The notes under the pieces: model-generated
The model's database searches: none
The model's input: the letters and a program-made list of their open reading frames with translations, nothing else
Told to the model about the DNA's origin: nothing
Shown here: positions 50,894 through 59,263 of the stretch, piece by piece
Layout of the letters: every line of letters starts with the position of its first letter
How positions within the stretch are numbered: the first letter of the stretch is position 1
From: a bacterium
GTDB lineage: Bacteria > Acidobacteriota > Polarisedimenticolia > Polarisedimenticolales > Polarisedimenticolaceae
Length of the DNA: 64,000 nucleotides
Direction of reading: 5' to 3'
Assembly (NCBI GenBank): GCA_024226515.1
Contig: JAAELQ010000265.1
Coordinates: 1 to 64,000 of the forward strand
Translations under genes and position numbers: made by a program

Positions 50894-53173
50894 CTATTCG
50901 AGGCCCATGCGTTGCAGCAGGGTCTTGAACCGTGGCGCGCTGCGCAGAACGTCCAATCGCGGGTTGACCTTGAGATAGGGCAGGTGGTCCGCCCGCTCGT
51001 CGAAGGCACGCTCGAGCCAATCCAACGCGGATTCACTCTCGCCGAGCGCGGCATAGACGATGGCGATATCCAGTTCGGAGACGTATCGCGTCTTCGCGTG
51101 CACGAGCAAGCTCTCGAGCACATCGTGCGCCCGGTCGCTGCGGCCGGCCACCGCGTAGGCACGGCCCAGTTGACCCGCGAAGTTCGGCTCCTGCGCCGTC
51201 AGTTCGGCCGCCCGCGTGTGGGCGGCGATCGCCTCTTCGTGGCGTCCCGTCTCCTCGTAGGCCCATCCCAGGATGCGATGTGCGGTGGCATAGTCCGGGT
51301 TGAGCTCGAGCGCGCGGTGAGCCTGACGAATCGACTCCTCGTAGCGCCTGGCGAAGAACAGGATCCAGGCCAGGATCATGTTGCTGACCCTGGATAGGGG
51401 ATCGAGGTCGCGGGCGTAGCGCGCCTCGGCCACCGCCTCGTCGTGCCGTCCCATCCGCGACAGCTGTTCCGCGAACCAGCTATGCGCGGTCACGTATCCG
51501 GGGTTGAGCTCGATCGCCCGGCGGTATTCCCGATCCGCTCCCTCCCAGTCCCAGTCGTAGTCGGTCATCACGGCCGCAATGGACGTGTGAGCCTCGGCGA
51601 GGGACTCGTCCAGCTCGATGGCGCGCTCGGCGGCGTCCCGGGCCTTGCCGTAGGCCACACCAGGAGAGACGCCGAGGTAACGGCCGCCGTCGACGATGTA
51701 CGAGTCCGCGATCCCCGCGTGGGGCGGCGCGTAGGTCGGATCCAGTCGCGCGGCTTCCTCGAAGTACTGCAGTCCGCGACGCACGCTCTCATGCGTGCGC
51801 TTGTGCCAGAAGTGTCGCCCCTTCAGGCAGGCCTCGTGGACGGCCGGGTCCACCGAGACGTTACGTGAGAGGTGGGCGTGCTCCAGAGGAGTCAACTTGA
51901 CCTGGATGCTCTCGGCGATCGAGCGTGCGACCCGCCCCTGCAGGACGAGGATGTCGCCGGCCGGCTCCTCGTACGTCTCCGACCACAGCGGCCGATCGCA
52001 CCGCGCGTCGATCAGGCGCACGTCGATACGTACGCGCTCGTCCGAGCGCAGGACCGAGCCCTCGACGACGGCATCGACTCCCAGCTCGGCTGCCATCACG
52101 GGCAGCGGTTTCCTGACGTCCCGGTATTGCATCACGGACGTCCGCGAGATGACCTTCAACGCCCGGACGCGCGCCAGCGTCGTGATCAGTTCTTCCGTCA
52201 GGCCGTCCGCGAAGAAGTCCTGCTCCTGACTCCACGACAGGTCCTCCAACGGCAGGACGGCGATGGCCTCCACGACGTCTTCGCGCGTGTCGGCCCCGAG
52301 CACCGCGGTTCCGCGCTCGAGCGCGATCCGGATCCGCTCGAGATCGGCATGCAGGTCCCGGGCGCTGGAGTAGCGCCGGTCCACCGGCTTGGCCATCGCG
52401 CGGGCCAGCACCGTCCCGAGCTTGCGCGGCAGCTCGCCGCGCACGTCCGGTGCGCTCGGCGGCTCATCGCGCAGCGTTGCCGCGATCACCTCGGCGACGG
52501 TCTTGCCGGGAAACGGGTGGCGTCCCGTCGCCATCTCGTACAGGATCACGCCCAGCGAGAACAGATCCGACCGGTGATCCACGTCCTCGTCGTTGACCTG
52601 TTCCGGAGACATGTACGAGACGGTTCCGCCGGCGCGGCCTCTGTCGGGAATCGAGCTGGTCGAGCGCTCGGAGATGTCGCCCACGATCGGGGGCTCGGGC
52701 GAGCGCGCAAAGCCGAAGTCCAGCACTTTCAGCCGATCGGTCGGCCCGACGACGATGTTGCCGGGTTTCAGATCCCGGTGCGTGACTCCCGCGACGTGCG
52801 CAGCGTGCACTGCGTCCGCGGCCTGCTCCGCAAGACGAAAGAAGCGTTCGACGGGCAGTCCGCCTCGTGGAATCACTTGCCGCAGCGGCTCGCCGCGCAC
52901 GAACTCCATGACGACCAAGCGCTGACCGTCGACCTCCTCGACGGAGTGAATGGTCACGATGTTGGGATGGTTCAACCCGGCGACCGTACGAGCCTCACGC
53001 GTCAGCCGGGCCATGCGCTTGGGGTCGTTCTCGATGCCGTCGGGAAGCATCTTGATCGCGACCTCGCGATCGAGTCGGCGATCGCGCGCGCGCCAGACGA
53101 CCCCCTCGCCGCCCTCGCCGAGCTTCTCGATCAAGCGGTAGTGCGACAGTTCTCGTCCCGTTTCGACCGACAC
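50894..53173 (-). CDS. Soluble Ser/Thr protein kinase with TolB-like and TPR domains
   Basis: 759 residues starting at GTG 53173 with GAGGAG upstream. Residues 12-275 are a Hanks-type kinase: LGEGGEGVVWRA glycine loop, VAIKML lysine, HRDLKPGN catalytic loop, DFGFAR and SPEQ in the activation segment. Residues about 300-435 resemble the TolB/FlgO-like N-terminal module found in many cyclases and kinases (VLPLEDLSWSQEQDFFADGLTEEL, LGVDAVVEGSV). Residues about 440-740 are TPRs (FEEAARLDPTYAPPHAGIADSY, RAIELNPGYVTAHSWFAEQ). No transmembrane helix is present, unlike the kinase at 20828. A cytoplasmic signalling scaffold is likely. Confidence 0.9.
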   Translation of the reverse strand: MSVETGRELSHYRLIEKLGEGGEGVVWRARDRRLDREVAIKMLPDGIENDPKRMARLTREARTVAGLNHPNIVTIHSVEEVDGQRLVVMEFVRGEPLRQVIPRGGLPVERFFRLAEQAADAVHAAHVAGVTHRDLKPGNIVVGPTDRLKVLDFGFARSPEPPIVGDISERSTSSIPDRGRAGGTVSYMSPEQVNDEDVDHRSDLFSLGVILYEMATGRHPFPGKTVAEVIAATLRDEPPSAPDVRGELPRKLGTVLARAMAKPVDRRYSSARDLHADLERIRIALERGTAVLGADTREDVVEAIAVLPLEDLSWSQEQDFFADGLTEELITTLARVRALKVISRTSVMQYRDVRKPLPVMAAELGVDAVVEGSVLRSDERVRIDVRLIDARCDRPLWSETYEEPAGDILVLQGRVARSIAESIQVKLTPLEHAHLSRNVSVDPAVHEACLKGRHFWHKRTHESVRRGLQYFEEAARLDPTYAPPHAGIADSYIVDGGRYLGVSPGVAYGKARDAAERAIELDESLAEAHTSIAAVMTDYDWDWEGADREYRRAIELNPGYVTAHSWFAEQLSRMGRHDEAVAEARYARDLDPLSRVSNMILAWILFFARRYEESIRQAHRALELNPDYATAHRILGWAYEETGRHEEAIAAHTRAAELTAQEPNFAGQLGRAYAVAGRSDRAHDVLESLLVHAKTRYVSELDIAIVYAALGESESALDWLERAFDERADHLPYLKVNPRLDVLRSAPRFKTLLQRMGLE

Positions 53174-53458
53174 CGCAAGCTCCTCATTCCAGTCTACTCC
53201 GGGCAGATGCGTTGCGCTGCCCGCGAGCGTGGCTGCTGATGGCGGCGACCCGAGAGGTTCGCTTGACGTGCAAGAACACCGCGACCTCCGTTTCCTACGG
53301 CGGAATGCAGGGCGACACGGTCGATCTGCACGGTCGTGGCGGTCGCGGTCGCGTGTGGAGCGGGACTTGGCGGACCCCGATACCGTCCGTTTCCGGGAGT
53401 ACGAAGCCTCCGGCGACGGCGAGATCGAAGTCCGCTCGGCCGTGTTCCGTCGCGACCC
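53174..53458. other. Largest gene-poor gap (285 bp)
   Basis: The gap holds the start region of the kinase and the region behind the peroxiredoxin stop. On the plus strand two frames show coding-like GC-rich third positions in succession (about 53239-53340, then about 53350-53460), as if a small gene were frameshifted, but no stop or family fits. No tRNA or clear hairpin terminator was seen. Confidence 0.35.
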
Positions 53459-54217
53459 TCAGCCCAGGTCGGTCGAGTTGGTGACCAGGAACTGCACGAT
53501 CGCGTCGGTGTCCTGCACCGGCTTGCCGCCGACGATCAGGCACGGAGCCTGGTCCTTGCCCGCGAGCTTGACCAGCGCGTCACGCGCGGTCGCGTCGTCG
53601 GTGACGTTCTTGACGGGTAACGCGTCCGCGAGATGCAAGTTGTCGCGGGCCAGCAGAACCTTGCGTGAGTGTCCGCAGCTGCTCTTGACGTATAGCATCT
53701 CGGCGCCGGCGATTCCCTGCGGTTTGGGCAGATCGTCGAGCTTCGAACCGTGCTGCGAGTCGATCTGCTCGCACAGGGCGGCGAGCTCCCCGATGTCGCG
53801 CCGCCCGGCGGGCGTGACCGAGGAAGCGTGACGCACGACACCCTCGGCGTCGATGACGACGGTGGCGCGGTCGGTGATTCCGGCGTTGTCGAGGTACAGC
53901 CCGTACGCCTTCGCCATCTCGCCCTTCGGATGAAAGTCGGCCAGCAGCGGGAAGGAGACTCCGCCGAGGCTCTGCCCCCAGTTGGCGTGAGAGAAGACGC
54001 TGTCGATGCTGACACCCAGAACCTGGGTGTGCGCGGCGCGGAAGCGGGGCAACAGAGCCTCGACCTCCGGCACCTCGTGGCTTCAGGTGGGGGTGAAGTC
54101 CAGCGGATAGTAGAGGAGCATCACGTGACGGCGGCCGCGGAACTGCTCCAGGCTGATTTCGCGGTCGAAGTGGTCGTTCAGTTTGAATTCAGGCGCTTTG
54201 TCGCCTACGGCAATCAT
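53459..54217 (-). CDS. prxU: Selenocysteine peroxiredoxin-glutaredoxin fusion (PrxU-type)
   Basis: A 252-residue peroxiredoxin read through one TGA. ATG 54217 has GGAGG eight bases upstream. The N-terminal peroxiredoxin domain runs IAVGDKAPEFKLNDHF, then YYPLDFTPT, then TGA at 54085-54083, then SHEVPEVEALLPRF. In peroxiredoxins the residue at this TGA is the peroxidatic Cys of PxxxTxxC, so residue 45 is read as selenocysteine. The catalytic Arg is present downstream in DRATVVIDAEG (about 117). Residues about 170-252 form a glutaredoxin-like domain: LYVKSSCGHSRKVL with Cys181 in a CGHS motif, and QAPCLIVGG at the cis-Pro loop. The enzyme should reduce peroxides, with the fused domain helping recycling. 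Ordinary gene calling would split this into two ORFs, 54083-54319 and 53459-54073. Confidence 0.87.
54056..54082 (-). promoter_or_regulatory. Candidate bacterial SECIS hairpin
   Basis: Directly after the TGA, on the coding strand, AGCC (54082-54079) pairs with GGCU (54059-54056). An A/A mismatch follows, then CGA (54077-54075) pairs with UCG (54063-54061), leaving an 11-base loop that contains the GU often needed by SelB. Position matches known bacterial SECIS elements; the stem is short, and other foldings such as CAC-GAG-GUG exist. Confidence 0.45.
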
Positions 54218-54383
54218 GTTCGAAGTCCTCCCGTGCGCCTGCAGCATTCGGGCTGCGGCGGTCCCAAAAAAACAGTGTGGAGGAGACCGCGGTGCGTATC
54301 CACGACTCCCTGCGGACAAATGCGCCCATCTGGGTCCGACTCCAGCCCCGACGTTCTCTCATCATGGGGGCAGGAGGTGTGAC

Positions 54384-54593
54384 GTGTTGTCGCTGCGCTC
54401 GTTTCACCTGTTCTTCATCTTACTGGTGACGCTCGGCGCGGACCTCTTCGGCATCTGGGCCGTGTGGCACTGGACACAGTTCCACGATCCGTGGATTCTC
54501 GCCATGGGGGTCGTCGCGCTGCTGGGCGGGTTGGGCCTGGTGTTCTACGGGGTCAAGCAGGTGAAGAGCTTCGACAGGGCCAATATCGTCTGA
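54384..54593 (+). CDS. Small two-helix membrane protein
   Basis: 69 residues from GTG 54384, placed by GGAGG six bases upstream. Two hydrophobic helices (FHLFFILLVTLGADLFGIWAV and WILAMGVVALLGGLGLVFYGV) flank a short His/Trp-rich loop. The C-terminus is basic (KQVKSFDRANIV). Such small FHLFF-type proteins occur in many genomes without known function. It diverges from prxU with about 165 bp between the starts. Confidence 0.65.
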   Translation: MLSLRSFHLFFILLVTLGADLFGIWAVWHWTQFHDPWILAMGVVALLGGLGLVFYGVKQVKSFDRANIV

Positions 54594-54614
54594 CGGCGGG
54601 TCGCGAGGCCGGTT

Positions 54615-55427
54615 TCAGTCGGAAGGGCCGGGGGGCGGGTCTGCGACCAGGTTCTCCTCGACGAAACGGCGCGTGTCCTCGTCGGCCGGGAAGAACGACT
54701 CGACGACGAGCTCGTCCAGTGTGACCTCGGACGTCGCGCCGAAGGTCGCGAGCGTGTTGATCCAGCTCAGCACGCCGTCGCCCTGGCGCAGCCGCATCGG
54801 CACGAGGACCGGGGGCGTTTCGTCGGCTCCTTCCCCGCGGAGCAATCCGCTCACTCCCGGAGCTTGCCGCACCTCGTCCCAGATCCGCCGCAGTCGCTCG
54901 TCCGATCCCGCGCGCGCGACCTGGCGCTGCAGCCGCCTCAGGACGGCTCCGGCGACCTCGTCCCAGTTGAGGAACTGTTCGCGCTGCAGCCCCGGCTTGA
55001 ACACCAGGTCGAGCGCGTTGAGCTCGCCGATCGAAACGCCGTCGCTCGTCAGCGGCCCGAGCATCGTGGCCAGCGGTCGGTTCCACGACACCACGTCCCA
55101 GTAGCGATCGAGCGCGAACGCCGGGTTGGGCTCGTGACACTCGAGCATCAGCCGCACCGCGTAGCGCGCCGCGTCCAACTCGCCGCTCGTCAGCGGGCGC
55201 GCGCCGAAGCGAGGCGCGAACCCGGCGCTGAGCAGGAAGCCGTTTCGCTCGCGCAGCGGCAGATCGAGCGCCTCGGCGAGGCGCAGCACCATTGGGCGGC
55301 TGGGTCGGGCGCGCCCCGTCTCCAGAAACGAGAGGTGCTTCGCGGAGACTCCGGCCTCGAGCGCCAGCGCGAGCTGGCTGACCCCGCGCCGCGACCTCCA
55401 CTGCTTCAGTTCCGAGGGGAATTCCAT
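54615..55427 (-). CDS. XRE-family regulator with MmyB-like ligand-binding domain
   Basis: 270 residues. The N-terminal helix-turn-helix (about 4-60, LKQWRSRRGVSQLALALEAGVSAKHLSFLETG) is of Xre type. The rest is the MmyB-like region (RYWDVVSWNRPLATMLG, RRLQRQVARAG, VPMRLRQGDGVLSW, STLATFGATSEVTLDEL-like), a PAS-like sensor fold that may bind a lipid or similar ligand. It diverges from the SnoaL-like gene at 55518; a perfect palindrome lies just before its start, so self-regulation and control of the neighbour are likely. Confidence 0.85.
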   Translation of the reverse strand: MEFPSELKQWRSRRGVSQLALALEAGVSAKHLSFLETGRARPSRPMVLRLAEALDLPLRERNGFLLSAGFAPRFGARPLTSGELDAARYAVRLMLECHEPNPAFALDRYWDVVSWNRPLATMLGPLTSDGVSIGELNALDLVFKPGLQREQFLNWDEVAGAVLRRLQRQVARAGSDERLRRIWDEVRQAPGVSGLLRGEGADETPPVLVPMRLRQGDGVLSWINTLATFGATSEVTLDELVVESFFPADEDTRRFVEENLVADPPPGPSD

Positions 55428-55429
55428 CG

Positions 55430-55446
55430 ATTACCTCTCAGGTAAT
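55430..55446. promoter_or_regulatory. Palindromic operator candidate of the MmyB-type regulator
   Basis: ATTACCT-CTC-AGGTAAT is a perfect inverted repeat with 7-bp arms. It starts two bases upstream of the regulator ATG. Two further half-sites (ATTACCA at about 55453, ATTACCG at about 55472) follow towards the divergent gene. Its location in a 90-bp divergent gap fits a binding site for the Xre protein. Confidence 0.6.
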
Positions 55447-55517
55447 TGATTCCATTACCATCCTGTCAGACATTACCGCGGACGGCGGACGAAAACAACC
55501 CGCCGAGGAGGTATCCC

Positions 55518-56027
55518 ATGCAGCATTCGAGAATCGCGCGGTGGGCCGTTCCGATCCTGGCGGCACTTTGCCTGCAATCCGCGGCGTCGGCCGGAGAGTC
55601 GCCGGGCCGAGTCGTCGATCGCTGGTTCGAGGCCTACCGCGACGCGTCGCTGGAGCGCATGCTCGCCAGCTACACGAACGAGGCCGTGTTCGAGGACGTC
55701 AATCAGCGCCACCACTTCGAGGGGACCGAACAGATCTCCCAGTTGCTCGCCGGGCTCGTGGCCCTGCATCACACGATGGACGTCCGCGAGAAGCGGCGCG
55801 TCGTCGACGGAGACATCGTCGTCGTCGAGTACGACTACGTGGGCACCCTGAACGGCGCCGCGCTGGGCCAGTCGGTGGGCAAGGAGGGCTGCCCCGACCT
55901 GGAGTACGTCCTTCCGGCGACGAGCTGGTACCGCATCGAGGGCAAGAAGATCGCGCACCAGCGCGATTTCATCGACTGGGCGACGTTCCTCGAGCTGCGC
56001 GAGAAGCTGCTCGCGGCAGGCTCCTAG
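55518..56027 (+). CDS. Exported SnoaL/NTF2-like protein
   Basis: 169 residues starting at ATG 55518 with GAGGAGGT upstream; the signal peptide is AVPILAALCLQSAASAG. The NTF2-like fold shows in VVDRWFEAYRDASLERMLASYTNEAVFEDV, EGTEQISQLLAGLVALHH and SWYRIEGKKIAHQRDFIDW. Such pockets bind or isomerise small hydrophobic molecules. The gene is divergent from the MmyB-type regulator and probably its target. Its stop codon is completed by the first G of the MITE-like element that follows. Confidence 0.78.
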   Translation: MQHSRIARWAVPILAALCLQSAASAGESPGRVVDRWFEAYRDASLERMLASYTNEAVFEDVNQRHHFEGTEQISQLLAGLVALHHTMDVREKRRVVDGDIVVVEYDYVGTLNGAALGQSVGKEGCPDLEYVLPATSWYRIEGKKIAHQRDFIDWATFLELREKLLAAGS

Positions 56028-56300
56028 GAGCCTGTCCGAGTAATCACCGGCATCGCGTTCCGCGCGCCGTGGGGCCGTATGCAAGGCGCCGGCGACGCAG
56101 ACATATGCCCGGCATAGGGAAGTCGGCGCAACGAAGCAGACGGCCCCACGCCGCCGGAACCCTCCGGGCGCATGGGGGTTGCGGGTGCATGCTTCGTTGT
56201 TCGTCGTTGACGATACACCAGCATCGACTTCCTCCTCTCGCCTCGCCTGCACCGCGCAAGACCCATGCGCGCGATGCCGGTGATGACTCGGACAGGCTCC
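56027..56300. mobile_element. 274-bp MITE-like element with 31-bp terminal inverted repeats
   Basis: The left end from GGAGCCTGTCCGAGTAATCA (56027) and the right end TGACTCGGACAGGCTCC (56300), each 31 bp to a GCATCGCG/CGCGATGC inner end, are inverted copies with one mismatch. TA flanks both sides (56025-56026 and 56301-56302), as expected for a TA target duplication. The interior has more inverted pairs: GTGGGGCCGT with ACGGCCCCAC, and CAACGAAGCA with TGCTTCGTTG. No gene fits inside. The two convergent neighbours both end in a TAG whose last G belongs to the element. A transposase in trans, perhaps Tc1/mariner-IS630-like, would be needed to move it. Confidence 0.75.
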
Positions 56301-57013
56301 TAACCACCTTCGAGATCCGCGGCTGGCAACAGCACGTCGCGGATCCAGGTGTGGTTCGGCTCGATCGAGAGCGCCTTCTCGTAGAGTTTGCGGGCCTCGG
56401 CCGGCCGGTCCTGTTTCAGCAGCGTCTGACCGAGCCAGGCCAGCGCATCGACACGACCCCAGTTGGGCCATGGAGTCTCGGGGTTCTCGTCGCCGAACAG
56501 CGTCAGTGCGCGACGCAGCTCGGCCTCGGCTTTCGACACGCCGCCGCCGAACGATTTCGGTGTGAAGAACATGCTGATCCCGCGCTGCAGCGCGACGCGT
56601 GGGTTGTCCGGTGCGAGCTCGTGAGCGCGGTCGAGCGCCTTGCCCGCCTTCGGGCCGAGGAACATGCCCTTGAGCGCGCCGTTGATCCGTTCGCCGATGA
56701 CCGTCCCGCGCAGCGCGTGCGCCTCGGCGTCCGCCGCGTTCGCTTTCAGCAGCGATTCGAGCTGGCCTTGCGCCTCCTTCAGCAGGCGCGTCTTCTGCTT
56801 CTTGCGGTCCTTTCCCATCGTCTGGCTGACGCGCCAGTTCAGGTAGGCCAGCAGGTAGCGCTCGCGCGCTGCGTCCTCGCCGGAGTCCAGGCGCAGCTGC
56901 GCCTTGGATCTCAGCGCCAGCAGCCGCACCTCCGAACCCTCGACGACCGCGGATTCGACCAGCGCCGGGTCCGGCGCCTGAACCAGCAGGGCCAACAGCA
57001 GCAACGTGTTCAT
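56300..57013 (-). CDS. Exported TPR protein
   Basis: 237 residues from ATG 57013, which has GGAGGT upstream; the open frame begins at 57145 but the extra part is not coding-like. A short signal peptide (TLLLLALLVQA) is followed by helical repeats of TPR type (LESLLKANAADAEAHALRGTVIG, LDRAHELAPDNPRVALQRGISMFF, ARKLYEKALSIEPNHTWIRD). Periplasmic TPR proteins usually hold other proteins together. The stop TAG uses the terminal G of the MITE-like element. The Omp85-like gene lies 135 bp upstream. Confidence 0.78.
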   Translation of the reverse strand: MNTLLLLALLVQAPDPALVESAVVEGSEVRLLALRSKAQLRLDSGEDAARERYLLAYLNWRVSQTMGKDRKKQKTRLLKEAQGQLESLLKANAADAEAHALRGTVIGERINGALKGMFLGPKAGKALDRAHELAPDNPRVALQRGISMFFTPKSFGGGVSKAEAELRRALTLFGDENPETPWPNWGRVDALAWLGQTLLKQDRPAEARKLYEKALSIEPNHTWIRDVLLPAADLEGG

Positions 57014-57148
57014 GGGCGGCACCTCCCTCCTATATGGATACGAGCACACCGCCGAGCGATTACATCGCCGTCCTCCGAACGGGAGAAGCTCGGCTCCCCC
57101 ATTCGGCCATGTCACGCTCGCCCGCTCACGGTCCAGGCGAGACAACCC

Positions 57149-58264
57149 CTACCAGGGGTGGTTGACCTGGACGTACCAGGCCCATTCCTCGGGGCCGCGG
57201 GCGATGTCGATCCCGACCCAGATGTTCTGGTCCTTGAAGACGTTGAAGCGCGAGCCGACGCCGCCGGCGTAGATCGACTCTCCCTCGTCGGCGGTCTCCA
57301 GGTGCTCGTTGGTGAAGCCAGTACCGGCGAAGGCGAGGACGATCCACTTCTTCGCCGCGAGGAAGCGCAGCTGCGCCTCGAGCTCGCCGATGAGCTCGTC
57401 CTGGTAGCGCAGCGCCGGGATGCCGCGCAGCGTGATCCACGGATAGCCGAAGAACGGCGCCCGGCCGTTCACGCCGGTAGCCTGTGCCCGCAGGTCCAGA
57501 TTGAAACGCTTGCTCAACGCGTGGAACGACAGGAACTTCAGCGTCGTGCTCCAGTAGTCGAAGTCGCTGCCGAACGCCTCGTCGAAGCGCCACACGGTCC
57601 AGTCGACGTACTGCCCCTTCGTCGGCATCGTCGTGTTGTCGCGCCCTTCGAACGTACCCGCGAGCGAGATACCCACCTGGCGTAGATCGGAGGTGAGAAA
57701 GTCCGGCGGGAGGGGCAACGCCGGACCCAGGTCGAAAGTGTTCTCCGCGTCCAGGAGCTGCAACCCGGTTCCGACGAGAAAGCGGCTCTTGCCGACGCGA
57801 AAATCGAGATCCTGGTAGAAGATGTTGCCTTCGAGCTCGAACTCGATCGGAGTTCCGTCGGCGTAGAAGTCCGAGGTCACGTCCACGACACCTGCGGCGG
57901 CGGCGTAACGGATCGAATCTCCGCGCCAGTGATTCATGTGCCCGACGCCCAGGGCCCAGGTGCCGTTGCTGGTATACGCGCCCAGCAGGCCGGTGACGAC
58001 CGGCGGCGGCTCGGAGGCCTTCGTGGCCTTGCCGATATTCTGCGGTGTCGACGCCTTCGGGTCGTCCGGGCCCGCTCCTTGTTTCGGCGGATGGAACATC
58101 GTGAGCGCCACACCCAGGCCCTCGCCGATCGCCGGCTCGGTGATGAAGACGGGGATCGGCAGGAAGCGGTAGCCGCCACCCTTCTTCTCGCCGTCCGCAG
58201 GCGCTTCGTCGGCCGCGGCCGAGCCGCAGAGCAGGATGGTCGCGGCAACAAGCTCAGCGATCAA
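57149..58264 (-). CDS. Omp85-like outer-membrane barrel protein (surface antigen type)
   Basis: 371 residues starting at TTG 58264, which has GGGAGGTGGGAG directly upstream. A signal peptide (AELVAATILLCGSAAA) is followed by FLPIPVFITEPAIGEGLGVALTMF, the strand pattern at the start of bacterial surface antigen/Omp85-type barrels without POTRA domains. Many amphipathic strands follow (AYTSNGTWALGVGHMNHW, VGISLAGTFEGRDNTTMPTKGQYVDW). The segment FFGYPWITLRGIPALRYQDE resembles the conserved RGY-type loop, and the end is WAWYVQVNHPW. Function unknown; probably in the outer membrane. Confidence 0.8.
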   Translation of the reverse strand: MIAELVAATILLCGSAAADEAPADGEKKGGGYRFLPIPVFITEPAIGEGLGVALTMFHPPKQGAGPDDPKASTPQNIGKATKASEPPPVVTGLLGAYTSNGTWALGVGHMNHWRGDSIRYAAAAGVVDVTSDFYADGTPIEFELEGNIFYQDLDFRVGKSRFLVGTGLQLLDAENTFDLGPALPLPPDFLTSDLRQVGISLAGTFEGRDNTTMPTKGQYVDWTVWRFDEAFGSDFDYWSTTLKFLSFHALSKRFNLDLRAQATGVNGRAPFFGYPWITLRGIPALRYQDELIGELEAQLRFLAAKKWIVLAFAGTGFTNEHLETADEGESIYAGGVGSRFNVFKDQNIWVGIDIARGPEEWAWYVQVNHPW

Positions 58265-58408
58265 CTCCCACCTCCCTCAACGTCAGAATGTCATTCGCGC
58301 GCGCAAACCGAAAACCCAGATACGGCCGCGCCGGGCAACGCTATGCGCAGCGGAGACCCTTCGGGATCGATCGAGGCTCGGACGCGCAGTTTCGCGCAAG
58401 AACGCGTG

Positions 58409-59146
58409 TTAGGCAACCCGCTGCGACAGGTAGAACAGCGCCTGGCGGTTCCACCACGTCCACTCGTGCGTCACGTCGTCGCCCCACAGCTCGCAGCGGT
58501 GGCTGATCCCCTTGGAGGCCAGAATCGAGGCGAATTGCTTGGTCTGCTCGATGTTCCGGCCCTCGTGGTCGCCCTGGCCGACGACGAGGTCGAGGTGCAC
58601 GTTCTGGCGCGCCGACTCGAGCTGCTCGCCGTGCAGGTTGGGCACGAAGGCCATCGGGTTGCAGTAGTACACGTCGAGGTTGTCGAAGCCGTCCGTCAGA
58701 ATGCGCGCGTCGTAGCGTCCGCTGAGACACAGCGCGTAGCTGAACAGACCGGGGTGTTTCAGCAGCAGGTTGGCCGAGTAGTAGCCACCGAGGCTGGTGC
58801 CGGCGATCCAGATCGGGATGTCGGGCGTCTCGCAGTCCTCGAGGATGTGCGGAACCAGCTCGTCGACGACGTATTTCTCGAACGCCATGTGACGCTTGAT
58901 GCGCTTCTCGGGGGGCAGATCGCTGAACCAGGCCTCGGTGACGTTGCTCTCGGTGCAGTACAGCTTGAGTTTTCCGGCGCGGATCGTCGGCTCGAGCACG
59001 CCGATCAGCCCGTTGAACTCCCACTCGTGGGCCATCCCGGCCGAGGAGGGGAAGACCAGCAGCGGCTGGCCGTAGTGGCCGAAGCGCCAGAGGAACATCT
59101 TCTCCCCCATGGCCTTGCTCGGAACACGTTCCAGCTTGCTGAACAT
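58409..59146 (-). CDS. Esterase-like alpha/beta hydrolase (COG4947-type)
   Basis: 245 residues, cytoplasmic. GQPLLVFPSSAGMAHEWEFNG forms the first strand and turn, IAGTSLGGYYSANLL holds the nucleophile Ser, VVGQGDHEGRN is near the catalytic acid and DDVTHEWTWW carries the catalytic His. This matches the putative-esterase/COG4947 group, which hydrolyse small esters. Start ATG 59146 has GGGGG upstream. It is divergent from the CoA-transferase-GNAT gene with about 117 bp between the starts. Confidence 0.83.
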   Translation of the reverse strand: MFSKLERVPSKAMGEKMFLWRFGHYGQPLLVFPSSAGMAHEWEFNGLIGVLEPTIRAGKLKLYCTESNVTEAWFSDLPPEKRIKRHMAFEKYVVDELVPHILEDCETPDIPIWIAGTSLGGYYSANLLLKHPGLFSYALCLSGRYDARILTDGFDNLDVYYCNPMAFVPNLHGEQLESARQNVHLDLVVGQGDHEGRNIEQTKQFASILASKGISHRCELWGDDVTHEWTWWNRQALFYLSQRVA

Positions 59147-59263
59147 GGCTTGCCCCCTGATACGAACTGCCCCTGGTAACAAGAGGATAGTCCAATCACC
59201 AGGGCTTCGCCGGGCTTGTGGCCGTGTCGGGTTCCTGCTAATCCATCTGTTCTGGGGGACGAA

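Noticed and set aside
53212..53484. Plus-strand small gene behind the kinase start
   Set aside because: Two frames look coding-like in turn but neither has a family, a stop before the peroxiredoxin, or a ribosome site. Kept only as a note on the gap.
53459..54073. Separate gene starting at GTG 54073 (peroxiredoxin C-terminal half)
   Set aside because: It lacks the active-site strand and continues the frame of the upstream half across one TGA, so it is the rear part of the selenoprotein.
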